From: a bacterium
Lineage (GTDB): Bacteria > Cyanobacteriota > Vampirovibrionia > Gastranaerophilales > Gastranaerophilaceae
DNA: 64,000 nucleotides
Assembly: GCA_017559905.1 (NCBI GenBank)
Contig: JAFYQF010000015.1
Span: 1-64,000, forward strand
Reading direction: 5' to 3'
The notes beneath the pieces are model-generated. The model made no database searches. It saw only the letters and a list, made by a program, of their open reading frames with translations, and was not told where the DNA came from. Below are positions 24,431 through 32,901 of this stretch, one piece after another. Each line of letters opens with the position of its first letter. Position 1 is the stretch's first letter. Both the position numbers and the translations under genes were made by a program.

Positions 24431-25078
24431 TTAATCTTCTAAATAATTTTCCCAAAAATTATATCCTGTGATGTCTATGATTTCCCAATGATTTTTTGTT
24501 GAGTTGTCTAAAAATATGTATACTGGGTCAAATTCATCATTGTCTGAAAATGTAAAAACGGTTTCTCCATAAGTGTTTCTATATTTCGTTAATGTTAAAT
24601 CCCCGTGAGATTTTACAGTTAAGAAATATATAAGTTTGATTTCTGAAATATCTTTAAATCCGTTGTTTCGATTAAGGACAACGTTCCTGAATGTGTTTTT
24701 GATTGTTGTTTTTAATTTTTCAGCCATTGTGTCTATAAAAACGTATGCTAATCCTGCAAACGGATTGTCTTTTAATTCAGGAGATGAATACATTTCTTCC
24801 GTAATTGCACTCACTCTGTTGTTTATAATTTTGTCGATATTTATGTATTTTGTTGCTTCATCGTAGTCATTTGCTTTTATTGACGTAAAAGCTTTGTATA
24901 TTGCATATTCAGGAGTCGTTGGAATTACGATGCTTGCAACTGTTATGAATATCGCAATCATAAGTACGCAAGAAATCATTATACTTTTTAAGAAATTATT
25001 TCTTTTTAGTTTGTACCCACAATTAGTACAAAAAATTGCGTTATCGCTTATTTCCTTTTGACATTTTTCACAAATCAT
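24431..25078 (-). CDS. Zinc-ribbon membrane protein, 215 aa
   Basis: The N-terminus is a zinc ribbon (MICEKCQKEIS ... FCTNCGYKLK; two CxxC pairs). One transmembrane helix near residues 33-53 (IMISCVLMIAIFITVASIVI) is followed by a domain outside the cytoplasm. That domain (about residues 60-215) begins TPEYAIYKAFTSIKANDYDEA, a helical start seen in DUF2939-like proteins, and ends with a beta-rich part. Such proteins are common, and their function is not established. AAAAGGGG lies upstream of the ATG. It is probably a single-gene unit. Confidence 0.8.
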   Translation of the reverse strand: MICEKCQKEISDNAIFCTNCGYKLKRNNFLKSIMISCVLMIAIFITVASIVIPTTPEYAIYKAFTSIKANDYDEATKYINIDKIINNRVSAITEEMYSSPELKDNPFAGLAYVFIDTMAEKLKTTIKNTFRNVVLNRNNGFKDISEIKLIYFLTVKSHGDLTLTKYRNTYGETVFTFSDNDEFDPVYIFLDNSTKNHWEIIDITGYNFWENYLED

Positions 25079-25137
25079 ACCTAACCCCTTTTCCCTAATA
25101 TTACCATAAAAGATTGAGTGATTATAGATAATAAAAA

Positions 25138-25159
25138 AGACCCATCTAATGATGAGTCT
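25138..25159 (-). terminator. Terminator downstream of tRNA-Gly (dnaE-tRNA unit)
   Basis: A 9-bp stem with one G-T pair (AGACTCATC, loop ATTA, GATGGGTCT), followed on the minus strand by TTTTTATTAT. It lies 6 nt past the tRNA's encoded CCA. Confidence 0.85.
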
Positions 25160-25165
25160 TCTTTA

Positions 25166-25240
25166 TGGAGCGGGAGACGAGGCTCGAACTCGCGACATCC
25201 TCCTTGGCAAGGAGGCATTCTACCACTGAATTACCCCCGC
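25166..25240 (-). tRNA. tRNA-Gly (anticodon GCC), CCA encoded
   Basis: 75 nt on the minus strand. The acceptor stem is GCGGGGG with CTCCCGC, the anticodon stem CCTCC/GGAGG encloses TTGCCAA (anticodon GCC), and the T-arm contains GAGTTCGAGCCTC. The 3' end carries TCCA in the DNA. It lies 79 bp after the dnaE stop on the same strand with no convincing terminator between, so co-transcription with dnaE is possible. Confidence 0.97.
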
Positions 25241-25319
25241 ATTGGGTACTTCTTTATTCTTACATAAACATTTTTAAAATGCAAGCACTTTTTTTAATTT
25301 TTTTTGAAAAAAGTTTCTT

Positions 25320-28300
25320 TTATACCGCAACCGCTTCTTTATCAGGGTCTTTGCTGTCTAAAGAACGAATGTTTATCTTTATTCTGTCGCCAAATTTGTT
25401 CTTTAAAGTGTTTACTAATGTGTTGTTTGTGTTTACCCAAAACATGGATGCAGTTAATACTTTCACTGTTCCTGTATCGTCATGAACTTTTATCATTAAT
25501 GGATCAGAACCAGCATGTTCGCACATTAAATTCTTTAGATAAACTAATTCCTCAAATTTGAAGTCATCAACAAATTCTAATGTGAAGATGTTTGCATTAT
25601 CTACTGGTTTTACTGTGTCTATAAGTATTATTGGTGGTTCTTCTTCGTTTCTACGACTAACCTTGCCTGATATAATTGCCCTCTGCTCAACGTCCAAGAA
25701 ACTTCCATAATCTGCTAGTTTGTTATTGAAACATATTAAATCTATTTTGCCAGTCAAATCTTCAACTGTCACAAATTTCATAAATTTTGTCGGGTCTTTT
25801 TTAGTTGGAATTTGACGAGCAGCAGTAATTAAACCACAAATTGTAACAACTTTGTCGTTCTTTTGTTCTGGTATTTCTGAAATTTTGTGAGTCATTAAAA
25901 ATGGCAACTTGTCACGAATTGTTGATAATGGATGGCTTGTTACGTAAAATCCTAAAAATTCTTTTTCAAATAATTGAATTTGACGTTGTTCATATTCTTC
26001 ATCAGAACCTGCCAATTGGAATTTAGCATCATCAATTGCTGTTGTATCTCCTAATAAATCGAACAAACTACCTTGTCCTGATTCTTTTGCTTTTGCCTCT
26101 TTTGATGCTGTTGAAGTTATGTATTCAATATTTTCCCATAATTGTCTTCTGCTCTTTTCAATATTTGAAAAAGCACCTGATTTTATCAAACCTTCTAATG
26201 TCTTTTTGTTTGAGCATTTTGTGTCTAATCGTTTTATATAATCGTAAATTGATTTGAAAGGACCGTTAGCATCTCTTTCTTTTATAATTTCTTCAATTAC
26301 TGCTTCACCAACTTGTTTAATTGACGCCAAACCAAAACGAATGTCGCCATTGTCTGGAGTGAATGTTGCCATAGAACAATTTATGTCTGGCGGTAGAACT
26401 TTTATTCCTTTTTTCAAGGCTTCTTCAATGTATAACTGTGTTTTTTCTTGATCGCTTGATACGCTTGATAATAAAGCTGATAAATACTCTACAGGATAAT
26501 GACATTTTAAGTATGCAGTTTGATAAGCAACAAATGCGTATGCTGCAGAGTGAGATCTGTTAAAACAGTATGATGCGAAACTTAAGATTTGGTTGAATAA
26601 AGCTTCTGCATCATTTGAAGACATGCCGTGTTGAGCTGAACGTTCGATGAAAATTCCTTTTTGTTTTTCCATTTCATCGACTTTCTTTTTACCCATCATA
26701 CGACGAACTTGGTCCGCTTGTCCCAATGAATAATCTGCCAGTACTTGGAAAACTTGCATGATTTGCTCTTGGTAAACAATTGTACCGTAAGTATCTTTCA
26801 ATAACGGTTCAAGTAAAGGGTGGGCGTAAGTGATTTGTTGACGTCCGTGTTTACGTTCAACGAAATCGTCTACCATCCCAGAATCCAATGGACCTGGACG
26901 GAATAACGCTACCAATGCACCTAAATCTTCAAAAACGTCAGGCTTAAGTCTTTTTACAAGGTTTTTCATACCTTGTGATTCAAGCTGGAATACCCCGTCG
27001 GTATCACCAGTCATAAGCATGTCATATACTGGTTTGTCGTCTAATGGAATATTGTTGATATCAACATCAATTCCTTGCTGTTGCTTTACCAAATCAACAG
27101 TTTTGTATATTGTTGTTAGGTTTCGTAGGCCCAAAAAGTCCATCTTCAACAGGTTTAAGAATTCTGTTGCCGCATGCGGTGGATAACCTGTTTGAACAAT
27201 ACCATCTTTTGATGGTCTAACAGGCAAAATTTGGTCTAATGGTTTTGGAGCAATAATTACACCTGCTGCGTGAGTACCAGTATTGTTCTTTAAACCCTCA
27301 ATACCTATTGATAAATCAATAATTCTTCTGATTTCTACTGTTTTGCCATCTGCAGGGTCGCCAACAGGAACTGTTTCTCCGCTATTATAAAGCGTTTTTA
27401 ATTCAGAGCCGTCAACTTCCATTGCATCTTTCAAAGTTTTTGCTTTTGGGTTTACTGTCTGTGCAAGTTCAATTGCAGGGTCAATTAATCCTGCAAGTCT
27501 GTTACTTTCAGAAAAAGGAACTTTCAAAATACGTGCAACACCTTTAAAAGCTGCCTTTGCTGCGTAAGTTCCAAATGTAATGATTTGGCAAACTTTATCT
27601 TCACCGTATTTTTGAGTTACGTAGTCAATAACCTCGCCTCTACGTTCAATACAAAAGTCGATGTCGACATCGGGCATGGTGAAACGTTCTGGGTTCAAAA
27701 ACCTTTCGAACAACAGTTTGTGTTTGATTGGGTCAAGGTCTGTGATTTCTAGCGCATAAGCTACAACTGAACCCGCAGCAGATCCACGACCTGGACCTAC
27801 AGGAATCCCGTGCGTTTTTGCGTAGTGAATAAAGTCCCATGTGATTAAGAAATATGCTGAAAATCCCATTTTTTCGATAATGCTTATTTCGTAATCAATA
27901 CGTTCTTTTAATTCTGGTGAAATCTCTCCGTATCTTTTTTTTGCCCCTTCGTAAACTAAATGCTCAAAGTAAGATTCTGTTGTGTGACCTGTTGGAACTT
28001 TGTAATCTGGTAGAGGGCTGTTTCTTTCTATAGTTAAATGACATTTGTCTGCTATTTTTACTGTGTTTGCAATGCAGTCATTAAATAAATCTTCGTCCAT
28101 CCAGTTGAAAGAAGCTCTTAATTGGTCAACGGTTTTTATGTAAAATTCGTTGTTTGGAAAATGAAAACGATTTGGGTCTGCTTTATCACTGTTTGTTTGC
28201 ATACATAACAAAGTGTCGTGCATATCTGCATCATCTTTTGTTAAATAATGCGAGTCATTAGTGATAACCATTTTTATATCTAAATCTTTTGCGATTTGGA

Positions 28301-28871
28301 TAAGTTCGGGGTTAGTTCGTTTTTGTTCGTCCAATCCGTGGTCTTGGAGTTCTATGTAATAATCTTCTCCAAAAATTTCTTTATAAGTCTTTGCTGTTTC
28401 AATAGCTTTTTCTTTATTGCCTTTCAAAAGCCATTGCAAAACTTCTCCACCTAAACATGCTGATAAACAGATTAGTCCTTCGTGATGTTTTTTTATTAAT
28501 TCTAAATTGATACGAGGGTGAAAATATTGTCCTTGACACCAAGCAATAGATGTAAGTTTAATTATATTTGCATAACCTTCTTTGTTTTTTGCTAGCAATA
28601 CCAAGTGATAACAAGGGTTGTTGTTTTTGTCCCTTTCTGTAATATCTCCGTTGTGAACATAAAATTCGCATCCTAGTATTGGCTTTACACTACTTTCATG
28701 GGCTTCTTCGTATAGCTCCATGTCACCATACATAACACCGTGGTCTGTTAATGCGACCGCAGGCATGTTGTTTTCTTTTGCAAATTTAATTAAATCTTTT
28801 ACCCTTATAGCGCCATCCAATAGTGAATATTCACTGTGGACGTGAAGAGGAACATATTGTTGTGTAGTCAT
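25320..28871 (-). CDS. dnaE: DNA polymerase III subunit alpha
   Basis: 1183 residues, full length for DnaE1-type replicative polymerases. The N-terminal PHP domain shows PLHVHSEYSLLDG and ALTDHGVMYG. The polymerase core has GPGRGSAAGSVVAYAL, TMPDVDIDFC (catalytic aspartates) and NNTGTHAAGVII. The helix-hairpin and OB-fold regions follow (KVVTICGLITAARQIPTKK). It is one uninterrupted chain with no intein and no split, unlike the trans-spliced dnaE of many Cyanobacteria. The start is ATG 28871, 6 nt after an extended -10 box (TGCTAACAT) and without a Shine-Dalgarno, so it looks leaderless. Confidence 0.97.
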   Translation of the reverse strand: MTTQQYVPLHVHSEYSLLDGAIRVKDLIKFAKENNMPAVALTDHGVMYGDMELYEEAHESSVKPILGCEFYVHNGDITERDKNNNPCYHLVLLAKNKEGYANIIKLTSIAWCQGQYFHPRINLELIKKHHEGLICLSACLGGEVLQWLLKGNKEKAIETAKTYKEIFGEDYYIELQDHGLDEQKRTNPELIQIAKDLDIKMVITNDSHYLTKDDADMHDTLLCMQTNSDKADPNRFHFPNNEFYIKTVDQLRASFNWMDEDLFNDCIANTVKIADKCHLTIERNSPLPDYKVPTGHTTESYFEHLVYEGAKKRYGEISPELKERIDYEISIIEKMGFSAYFLITWDFIHYAKTHGIPVGPGRGSAAGSVVAYALEITDLDPIKHKLLFERFLNPERFTMPDVDIDFCIERRGEVIDYVTQKYGEDKVCQIITFGTYAAKAAFKGVARILKVPFSESNRLAGLIDPAIELAQTVNPKAKTLKDAMEVDGSELKTLYNSGETVPVGDPADGKTVEIRRIIDLSIGIEGLKNNTGTHAAGVIIAPKPLDQILPVRPSKDGIVQTGYPPHAATEFLNLLKMDFLGLRNLTTIYKTVDLVKQQQGIDVDINNIPLDDKPVYDMLMTGDTDGVFQLESQGMKNLVKRLKPDVFEDLGALVALFRPGPLDSGMVDDFVERKHGRQQITYAHPLLEPLLKDTYGTIVYQEQIMQVFQVLADYSLGQADQVRRMMGKKKVDEMEKQKGIFIERSAQHGMSSNDAEALFNQILSFASYCFNRSHSAAYAFVAYQTAYLKCHYPVEYLSALLSSVSSDQEKTQLYIEEALKKGIKVLPPDINCSMATFTPDNGDIRFGLASIKQVGEAVIEEIIKERDANGPFKSIYDYIKRLDTKCSNKKTLEGLIKSGAFSNIEKSRRQLWENIEYITSTASKEAKAKESGQGSLFDLLGDTTAIDDAKFQLAGSDEEYEQRQIQLFEKEFLGFYVTSHPLSTIRDKLPFLMTHKISEIPEQKNDKVVTICGLITAARQIPTKKDPTKFMKFVTVEDLTGKIDLICFNNKLADYGSFLDVEQRAIISGKVSRRNEEEPPIILIDTVKPVDNANIFTLEFVDDFKFEELVYLKNLMCEHAGSDPLMIKVHDDTGTVKVLTASMFWVNTNNTLVNTLKNKFGDRIKINIRSLDSKDPDKEAVAV

Positions 28872-28877
28872 ACTTAA

Positions 28878-28886
28878 ATGTTAGCA
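28878..28886 (-). promoter_or_regulatory. Extended -10 element, predicted leaderless dnaE promoter
   Basis: TGCTAACAT on the minus strand, then 6 nt, then the dnaE ATG. A TTGTTA about 16 bp further upstream could be the -35. Confidence 0.55.
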
Positions 28887-28910
28887 TAAAAAACAGGCTT
28901 AACAAAATTT

Positions 28911-29834
28911 TTACAAGTAATTTTTCAATGTGTTATCAATTAAATTAATCATTCTCTCTTTGATGTGTTTTGGTGAAACGACTCTGCAGTTTGTGTTGTA
29001 TCTCATTAATCTAGTTAATAAAGAATCAATGTTTTCGTTAGAATTAATTATTGTTAGCCAGCCTTCATTATCAATTTTGCCATCGGAAATTTCGCCTTCT
29101 TTAAGCTGATAGGATTTTGCAAGAGTACCTTTGATTTGGAATACAACTGTAGCTGGGAAGTGATTGGATTGAGAAATTGTTGGGAGTTGTTTTATTTCTC
29201 TTATTCTATCAAATGGAATTTCGAAAGTTTGTCTGCTAATGTGGTTGTATGCTGAAAAATAGGCTTTCCCATTTGAATAATTTATCTCATTTGGGGTGCA
29301 AATTACTTTGTGGGTTTTGTTGCCGACAGAAAAGCTAACTTCTAATTTGGAGTTTGTAGAGGAGTTATTTTCGCAAATTTCTATTAGCTCTTTGTGTTTA
29401 GCAATATAATTTTCTAATTCATTTTTATCAATTAGTTCATCTTTTTCTAAAAGTTCTCTTGTGGAATTTGTTAATCGCAATTCAATTTCATTTAGAAAAT
29501 TATTGAATTCAGCTTTTTGTTTTTTGTTTGTTATTTTTGATGAATAATTTTTTAATTTTTTCAAAAGTTCTATTTCACTTTTAGAAAAATCAATAGAAAA
29601 AAAAGAGTTTTGTAGGTAATAAATGTTTTTTGTTTTATACACATTTATTCCGAAGATTTTCAATGTATTTAGATATTTATTGAGTATAACAGGTGCAGTT
29701 GCGCCTGCACTCAAGTCTTCGTTATCAAATAGTTTTATCATATCGTTATAATGTGCTGAACCCTTTGACAAAAGTTTTAACATATCAAATATTTTTAAGC
29801 ATGCTTCGTTGTATTTTTCACTTAATTTTTTCAT
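28911..29834 (-). CDS. WYL-domain transcriptional regulator, second of a tandem pair
   Basis: 307 residues. The N-terminal 70 residues look like a winged-helix (KIFDMLKLLSKGSAHYNDMI). The C-terminal half is a WYL-type ligand-sensing domain with NGKAYFSAYNHISRQTFEIP and IREIKQLP, and a terminal WCX-like extension (TRLMRYNTNCRVVSPKHIKE). WYL regulators bind DNA and respond to nucleic-acid or nucleotide ligands. The start codon lies 1 nt beyond the stop of the upstream WYL gene, so the two are translationally coupled and may form a heterodimer (as in PafBC), which is inference. No obvious target operon is adjacent. Confidence 0.78.
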   Translation of the reverse strand: MKKLSEKYNEACLKIFDMLKLLSKGSAHYNDMIKLFDNEDLSAGATAPVILNKYLNTLKIFGINVYKTKNIYYLQNSFFSIDFSKSEIELLKKLKNYSSKITNKKQKAEFNNFLNEIELRLTNSTRELLEKDELIDKNELENYIAKHKELIEICENNSSTNSKLEVSFSVGNKTHKVICTPNEINYSNGKAYFSAYNHISRQTFEIPFDRIREIKQLPTISQSNHFPATVVFQIKGTLAKSYQLKEGEISDGKIDNEGWLTIINSNENIDSLLTRLMRYNTNCRVVSPKHIKERMINLIDNTLKNYL

Positions 29835-29835
29835 G

Positions 29836-30768
29836 TTAGTACCCTGCTCTCATTTCTTTTAGTGTTTCAATAATTTCTGCTCTGAAATTTTTGGGTTCGA
29901 TAACAGTGCACGCACTACCAAAAGATAAAATTCTTTGAATTAGCATAAATTTGTTTGAGTGGCATGCTTCTATTGTTGTTTTTGAATCTTCTGTAGATAA
30001 TAACTTTTCGTATTCTTTGAGTTGTAATTCTAAAGAGTTTGCTTTAATTTCATACTTTATTTTTATGTCTTCAATAATAATGTTTTCATCTTTTATTAAT
30101 TTAATTTCGTTAATACATATAATCCTATAAATAGATAAGTAAGTTGCTTGTTTATAGTTTAAGCTAGTGCCGTATAGATAAAGTTTCCCGTTTTCAAAAC
30201 CGATTTTGTCACAAATAATTTCTAAAACTTTTTTCTGTGAACGTGGAGAATTATATGTTAATGAAATTTGATTTTTTCGTCTGCAACATGCCAGCAAATC
30301 TTCTAATAAATTTAGATTTATTCCTGAAATGATTGATATATTATTTAGTGTATCAGCAAGTTTTGGGTTGTTTATGTTATTAGATATGTTTCTCAAAAAT
30401 TTTTCAAACAAAACCAATTCTGTAATATCTAAAGTTTTTGCTATTGCTTTGTAAGCTTTTGATAATGCTAGAATTTGTTCGTCGTTAATTGTTAGTTCAA
30501 ATGGGTGTGATTGCAGTACAAATTTTGAACCTTCAGCTCGTTTTGTTTTTGTAATGATACATCCAGCTCTTTTTAAAGAGTTTATATAAACTCTAATAGT
30601 ATCTATTGAGATTTTTTCGTTTATAAAATCGTGGTTTTGAAAATAATTTATAATATCTTCGTACGAACGAGGGGCTTCAATTAATAATGAAAAAATTAAT
30701 AAAGTTTTGAAGGCTGTAAATGACATTAAATTGTATGTAACTTTGTTGTTTTTTATAAATTCTTTCAT
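29836..30768 (-). CDS. WYL-domain transcriptional regulator, first of a tandem pair
   Basis: 310 residues from ATG 30768 (AGGA about 10 nt upstream); a longer frame from a TTG at 30801 lacks support. The N-terminal winged-helix region reads LIFSLLIEAPRSYEDIINYF followed by ISIDTIRVYINSLKRAGCII, a recognition-helix pattern. The C-terminal WYL domain contains NGKLYLYGTSLNYKQATYLS and ICINEIKLIK, with a terminal segment SFGSACTVIEPKNFRAEI that parallels the partner's C-terminus. It reads away from anmK across a 612-bp gap containing two palindromes. Autoregulation through one of them is plausible. Confidence 0.78.
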   Translation of the reverse strand: MKEFIKNNKVTYNLMSFTAFKTLLIFSLLIEAPRSYEDIINYFQNHDFINEKISIDTIRVYINSLKRAGCIITKTKRAEGSKFVLQSHPFELTINDEQILALSKAYKAIAKTLDITELVLFEKFLRNISNNINNPKLADTLNNISIISGINLNLLEDLLACCRRKNQISLTYNSPRSQKKVLEIICDKIGFENGKLYLYGTSLNYKQATYLSIYRIICINEIKLIKDENIIIEDIKIKYEIKANSLELQLKEYEKLLSTEDSKTTIEACHSNKFMLIQRILSFGSACTVIEPKNFRAEIIETLKEMRAGY

Positions 30769-30819
30769 TGAAGTTTGTCCTAAAATCGTGTGATAGTGCA
30801 AGTTTTACTTAAAAATAAT

Positions 30820-30827
30820 GGCATGCC
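30820..30827. promoter_or_regulatory. GGCATGCC palindrome upstream of the WYL pair
   Basis: Perfect 8-bp palindrome, extended to 14 bp with one mismatched pair (30817-30830 region), about 50 nt upstream of the first WYL start codon. It is GC-rich in an otherwise very AT-rich stretch. Candidate operator. Confidence 0.4.
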
Positions 30828-30995
30828 GTTTTTTCTAAAACTTTTTTTAATATAATTTTAAGTTGTCAACAAAAATTTGGCAGAAAATTTACGTAAATAT
30901 ATTAAATTTTCTTCATTAAGATTTAAGAAGTTGAATTTTTGTTGATTAATACAAGGGGCATGGTCAATTGTAAAAATTATTTAAAAAAATGTTAC

Positions 30996-31024
30996 TTGTC
31001 AAACTTTTAACTTAAAGTTACATT
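30996..31024 (+). promoter_or_regulatory. Predicted promoter with a palindrome filling its spacer
   Basis: TTGTCA (30996-31001), a 17-bp spacer, TACATT (31019-31024). The spacer holds TAACTTAAAGTTA (31008-31020), a perfect palindrome around a central A, nested in a wider AACTTT...AAAGTT repeat. A transcript would begin near 31031, at the start of the purine-rich tract. Confidence 0.45.
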
Positions 31025-31030
31025 AAAAGA

Positions 31031-31345
31031 GTGGACAGGGAAGAGTTCACAAAAGGAAAAAAAGAAAGAGAAGTAATTGATTTAATAGTACGACTACCGG
31101 ATGAGATAACTGGAGGAAGCTTAAGAAATTAGGCAGCGGGAATAGTTAGTAAGGACAGTAAGAAAAAGAGGTGATGGCAAAAAGTCCTATTGAGGTGTTA
31201 AGACTGGAAAAGAAAAAGATTAGGGATATTGTTTTTTTAGATTAAAAATTGGGACGATTGAGAGATTTAAGAATAGTTGATAGAAGTTTTAGAGTAGAGA
31301 TTTGTGGTTTTGAGACAGATTGTATTGTAACTGATGGTTTATAAT
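31031..31345 (+). other. Purine-rich, cytosine-poor tract without an intact gene
   Basis: Bases 31141-31320 contain only about seven cytosines against many guanines, a skew not seen in neighbouring genes. Three protein-like fragments can be read in two frames: 31031-31132 from a GTG, 31174 onward from ATGGCA with GAGGTG just before it, and a continuation in that second frame to about 31344 past a TAA. Each is interrupted by stops, so a decayed gene is possible. An unstructured or regulatory RNA is the alternative. I see no match to 6S, tmRNA or RNase P RNA. Confidence 0.4.
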
Positions 31346-31380
31346 TTGCGAAGTTGTTAAACTTATTATAAAATTATTAA

Positions 31381-32511
31381 ATGATAGATTTAGAATCAAA
31401 AAAGATAATAGCGTTAATGTCCGGAACATCTTGTGATAGTATAGATGCCGGTCTTTGTGTTGTTAATCCTGATATGAGTTGTGAACTGATTCAAGGGATT
31501 AATTACAAATATCCTGAACACATCCAATCGAAATTGTTTCAGTTATTCAATGGTGAAGCTTCTATAAAAGATTTGTGTCAGATGAATTTTGCTGTTGGTA
31601 AGTGTTTTGCTGATGCCGCTAATATTTTGATATCAGAACATGGTAAACCTGATTTTATTTCAAGTCATGGACAGACAATATACCATTTCCCGTTTAATGA
31701 AAAATTAGATGGTATATCTTTAAAAAGTACTTTACAAATTGGTGAAAGTTCTGTTATCGCAAGAGAAACTAAATGTTTAACAATTTCAAATTTTAGAGAA
31801 TCTGATATAGCAAATGGTGGTGAGGGTGCTCCTCTTGTTTGTTTTGCTGATGAAAAATGGTTTAAGCCTTATAAGAAAAATTTCTGTATACAGAATATTG
31901 GCGGGATTTCAAATGTAACAGTTGTATCAAGAGAAAATGCAACTTTTGGGTTTGATACTGGTCCTGGCAATATGATGATTGACTACTGTATGCGTAAATT
32001 CTTCTCTCAACCTTTTGATAAGGATGGAGAAGTTGCAAACAAAGGTACTATTTCTGAAAGCTGGTTAGAATGTCTATTGCAAGATGAATATTATTTTAAA
32101 AATCCTCCGAAAACTACAGGCAGGGAATATTTTTCTTCAGATTATGTTGAGAACGCTCTACGTTTTGCGCCAAAAGATTATAATGACATAATAGCTACTT
32201 TGACTGCGCTTACAGCAAAATCTATTGCTCAAGCTTATGAAAGGTTTGTATACCCTGATATTGATATAAATGAAGTCGTTGTTGGTGGCGGAGGAGCTTA
32301 CAACCCAACTTTAATGAAATATTTACGACATTACTTGCCAAAACATGTGGATTTAAAAACACATGAGGCTTATGGAATTTCAAATAATTTTAAAGAAGTA
32401 ATGGCGTTTGCGCTTTTGGGATACTGTAATTACTATAATATTCCGAATAACCTGCCAGAATGTACTGGTGCAAATAGCCGTGTTGTGCTAGGTAAAGTTA
32501 CTAATTGCTAA
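31381..32511 (+). CDS. anmK: Anhydro-N-acetylmuramic acid kinase
   Basis: 376 residues, normal family length. AnmK opens the 1,6-anhydro ring of anhydro-N-acetylmuramic acid and phosphorylates it in peptidoglycan recycling. Signature stretches are ALMSGTSCDSIDAGLC (canonical MSGTSxDgxD), ISSHGQTIYHFP, QNIGGISNVTVV, FDTGPGNMMIDYCM and EVVVGGGGAYNPTLM. A TATAAA box (31367-31372) ends 8 nt before the ATG and there is no Shine-Dalgarno, so translation may be leaderless. It fits with DacB and GatD elsewhere in the window as part of wall turnover. Confidence 0.95.
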   Translation: MIDLESKKIIALMSGTSCDSIDAGLCVVNPDMSCELIQGINYKYPEHIQSKLFQLFNGEASIKDLCQMNFAVGKCFADAANILISEHGKPDFISSHGQTIYHFPFNEKLDGISLKSTLQIGESSVIARETKCLTISNFRESDIANGGEGAPLVCFADEKWFKPYKKNFCIQNIGGISNVTVVSRENATFGFDTGPGNMMIDYCMRKFFSQPFDKDGEVANKGTISESWLECLLQDEYYFKNPPKTTGREYFSSDYVENALRFAPKDYNDIIATLTALTAKSIAQAYERFVYPDIDINEVVVGGGGAYNPTLMKYLRHYLPKHVDLKTHEAYGISNNFKEVMAFALLGYCNYYNIPNNLPECTGANSRVVLGKVTNC

Positions 32512-32644
32512 TTAATTGTTAAGTGTTACATTAACATTTGTTAAGAATTTCGGGTAAATTAGCAATTTAAATTTTTTAGCGCTATAAATATAATATAACC
32601 AAATTGCAAAATGTTACCCCATAAATAATTTTAAGGAGAAAAAA

Positions 32645-32896
32645 ATGATTAATGGTATTACCCCAAACAAAATTAACAAAGCTTTGGAATTCGTTTCTGC
32701 TAGTTCAAATTTAAAAGGTACTGTAAATGAAATTAAAGCAAACAGAATGATGAGAGATGTTCAGTTTGTTTGCGATAGAGATACTTTTGCAGGTAGAGTT
32801 GCATCTTTCAAGATTGCAAAATCACCTATTGAAATGGTTAAAGCAGCTCCTAAAGCAGATATCGTTCCAGAAGATAGCATCAACTATATTTGCTAA
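32645..32896 (+). CDS. Small hypothetical protein, 83 aa
   Basis: Family not recognised. It begins MINGITPNKINKALEFVSAS and ends SINYIC. It is mostly helical with two internal cysteines' worth of spacing (FVCDRD and the terminal Cys) and has no signal peptide. Strong translation signals precede it: AAGGAG 6-7 nt before the ATG, and a TATAAT at 32589-32594 giving a leader of about 45 nt. That suggests a genuinely expressed gene. It stands alone between anmK and the convergent nnrD, 5 bp away. Confidence 0.7.
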   Translation: MINGITPNKINKALEFVSASSNLKGTVNEIKANRMMRDVQFVCDRDTFAGRVASFKIAKSPIEMVKAAPKADIVPEDSINYIC

Positions 32897-32901
32897 TAAA
32901 T

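Noticed and set aside
25165-25485. Plus-strand frame starting MERETRLELATSSLARR
   Set aside because: This is the familiar artefact of translating the complement of tRNA-Gly; it then runs antisense into dnaE.
25320-28871. Intein or split dnaE as in many Cyanobacteria
   Set aside because: The polymerase motifs are continuous with no inserted splicing domain and no separate half-gene.
31031-31235. 6S RNA, tmRNA or RNase P RNA in the purine-rich tract
   Set aside because: The ends do not pair, and none of the conserved tmRNA or RNase P sequences is present; a strand this poor in C and pyrimidine-matched partners cannot form those folds.
28911-31380. WYL pair as marker of a phage-defence island
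   Set aside because: Neighbours are dnaE, tRNA-Gly and anmK, all housekeeping genes; no nuclease, helicase or other defence gene is present.
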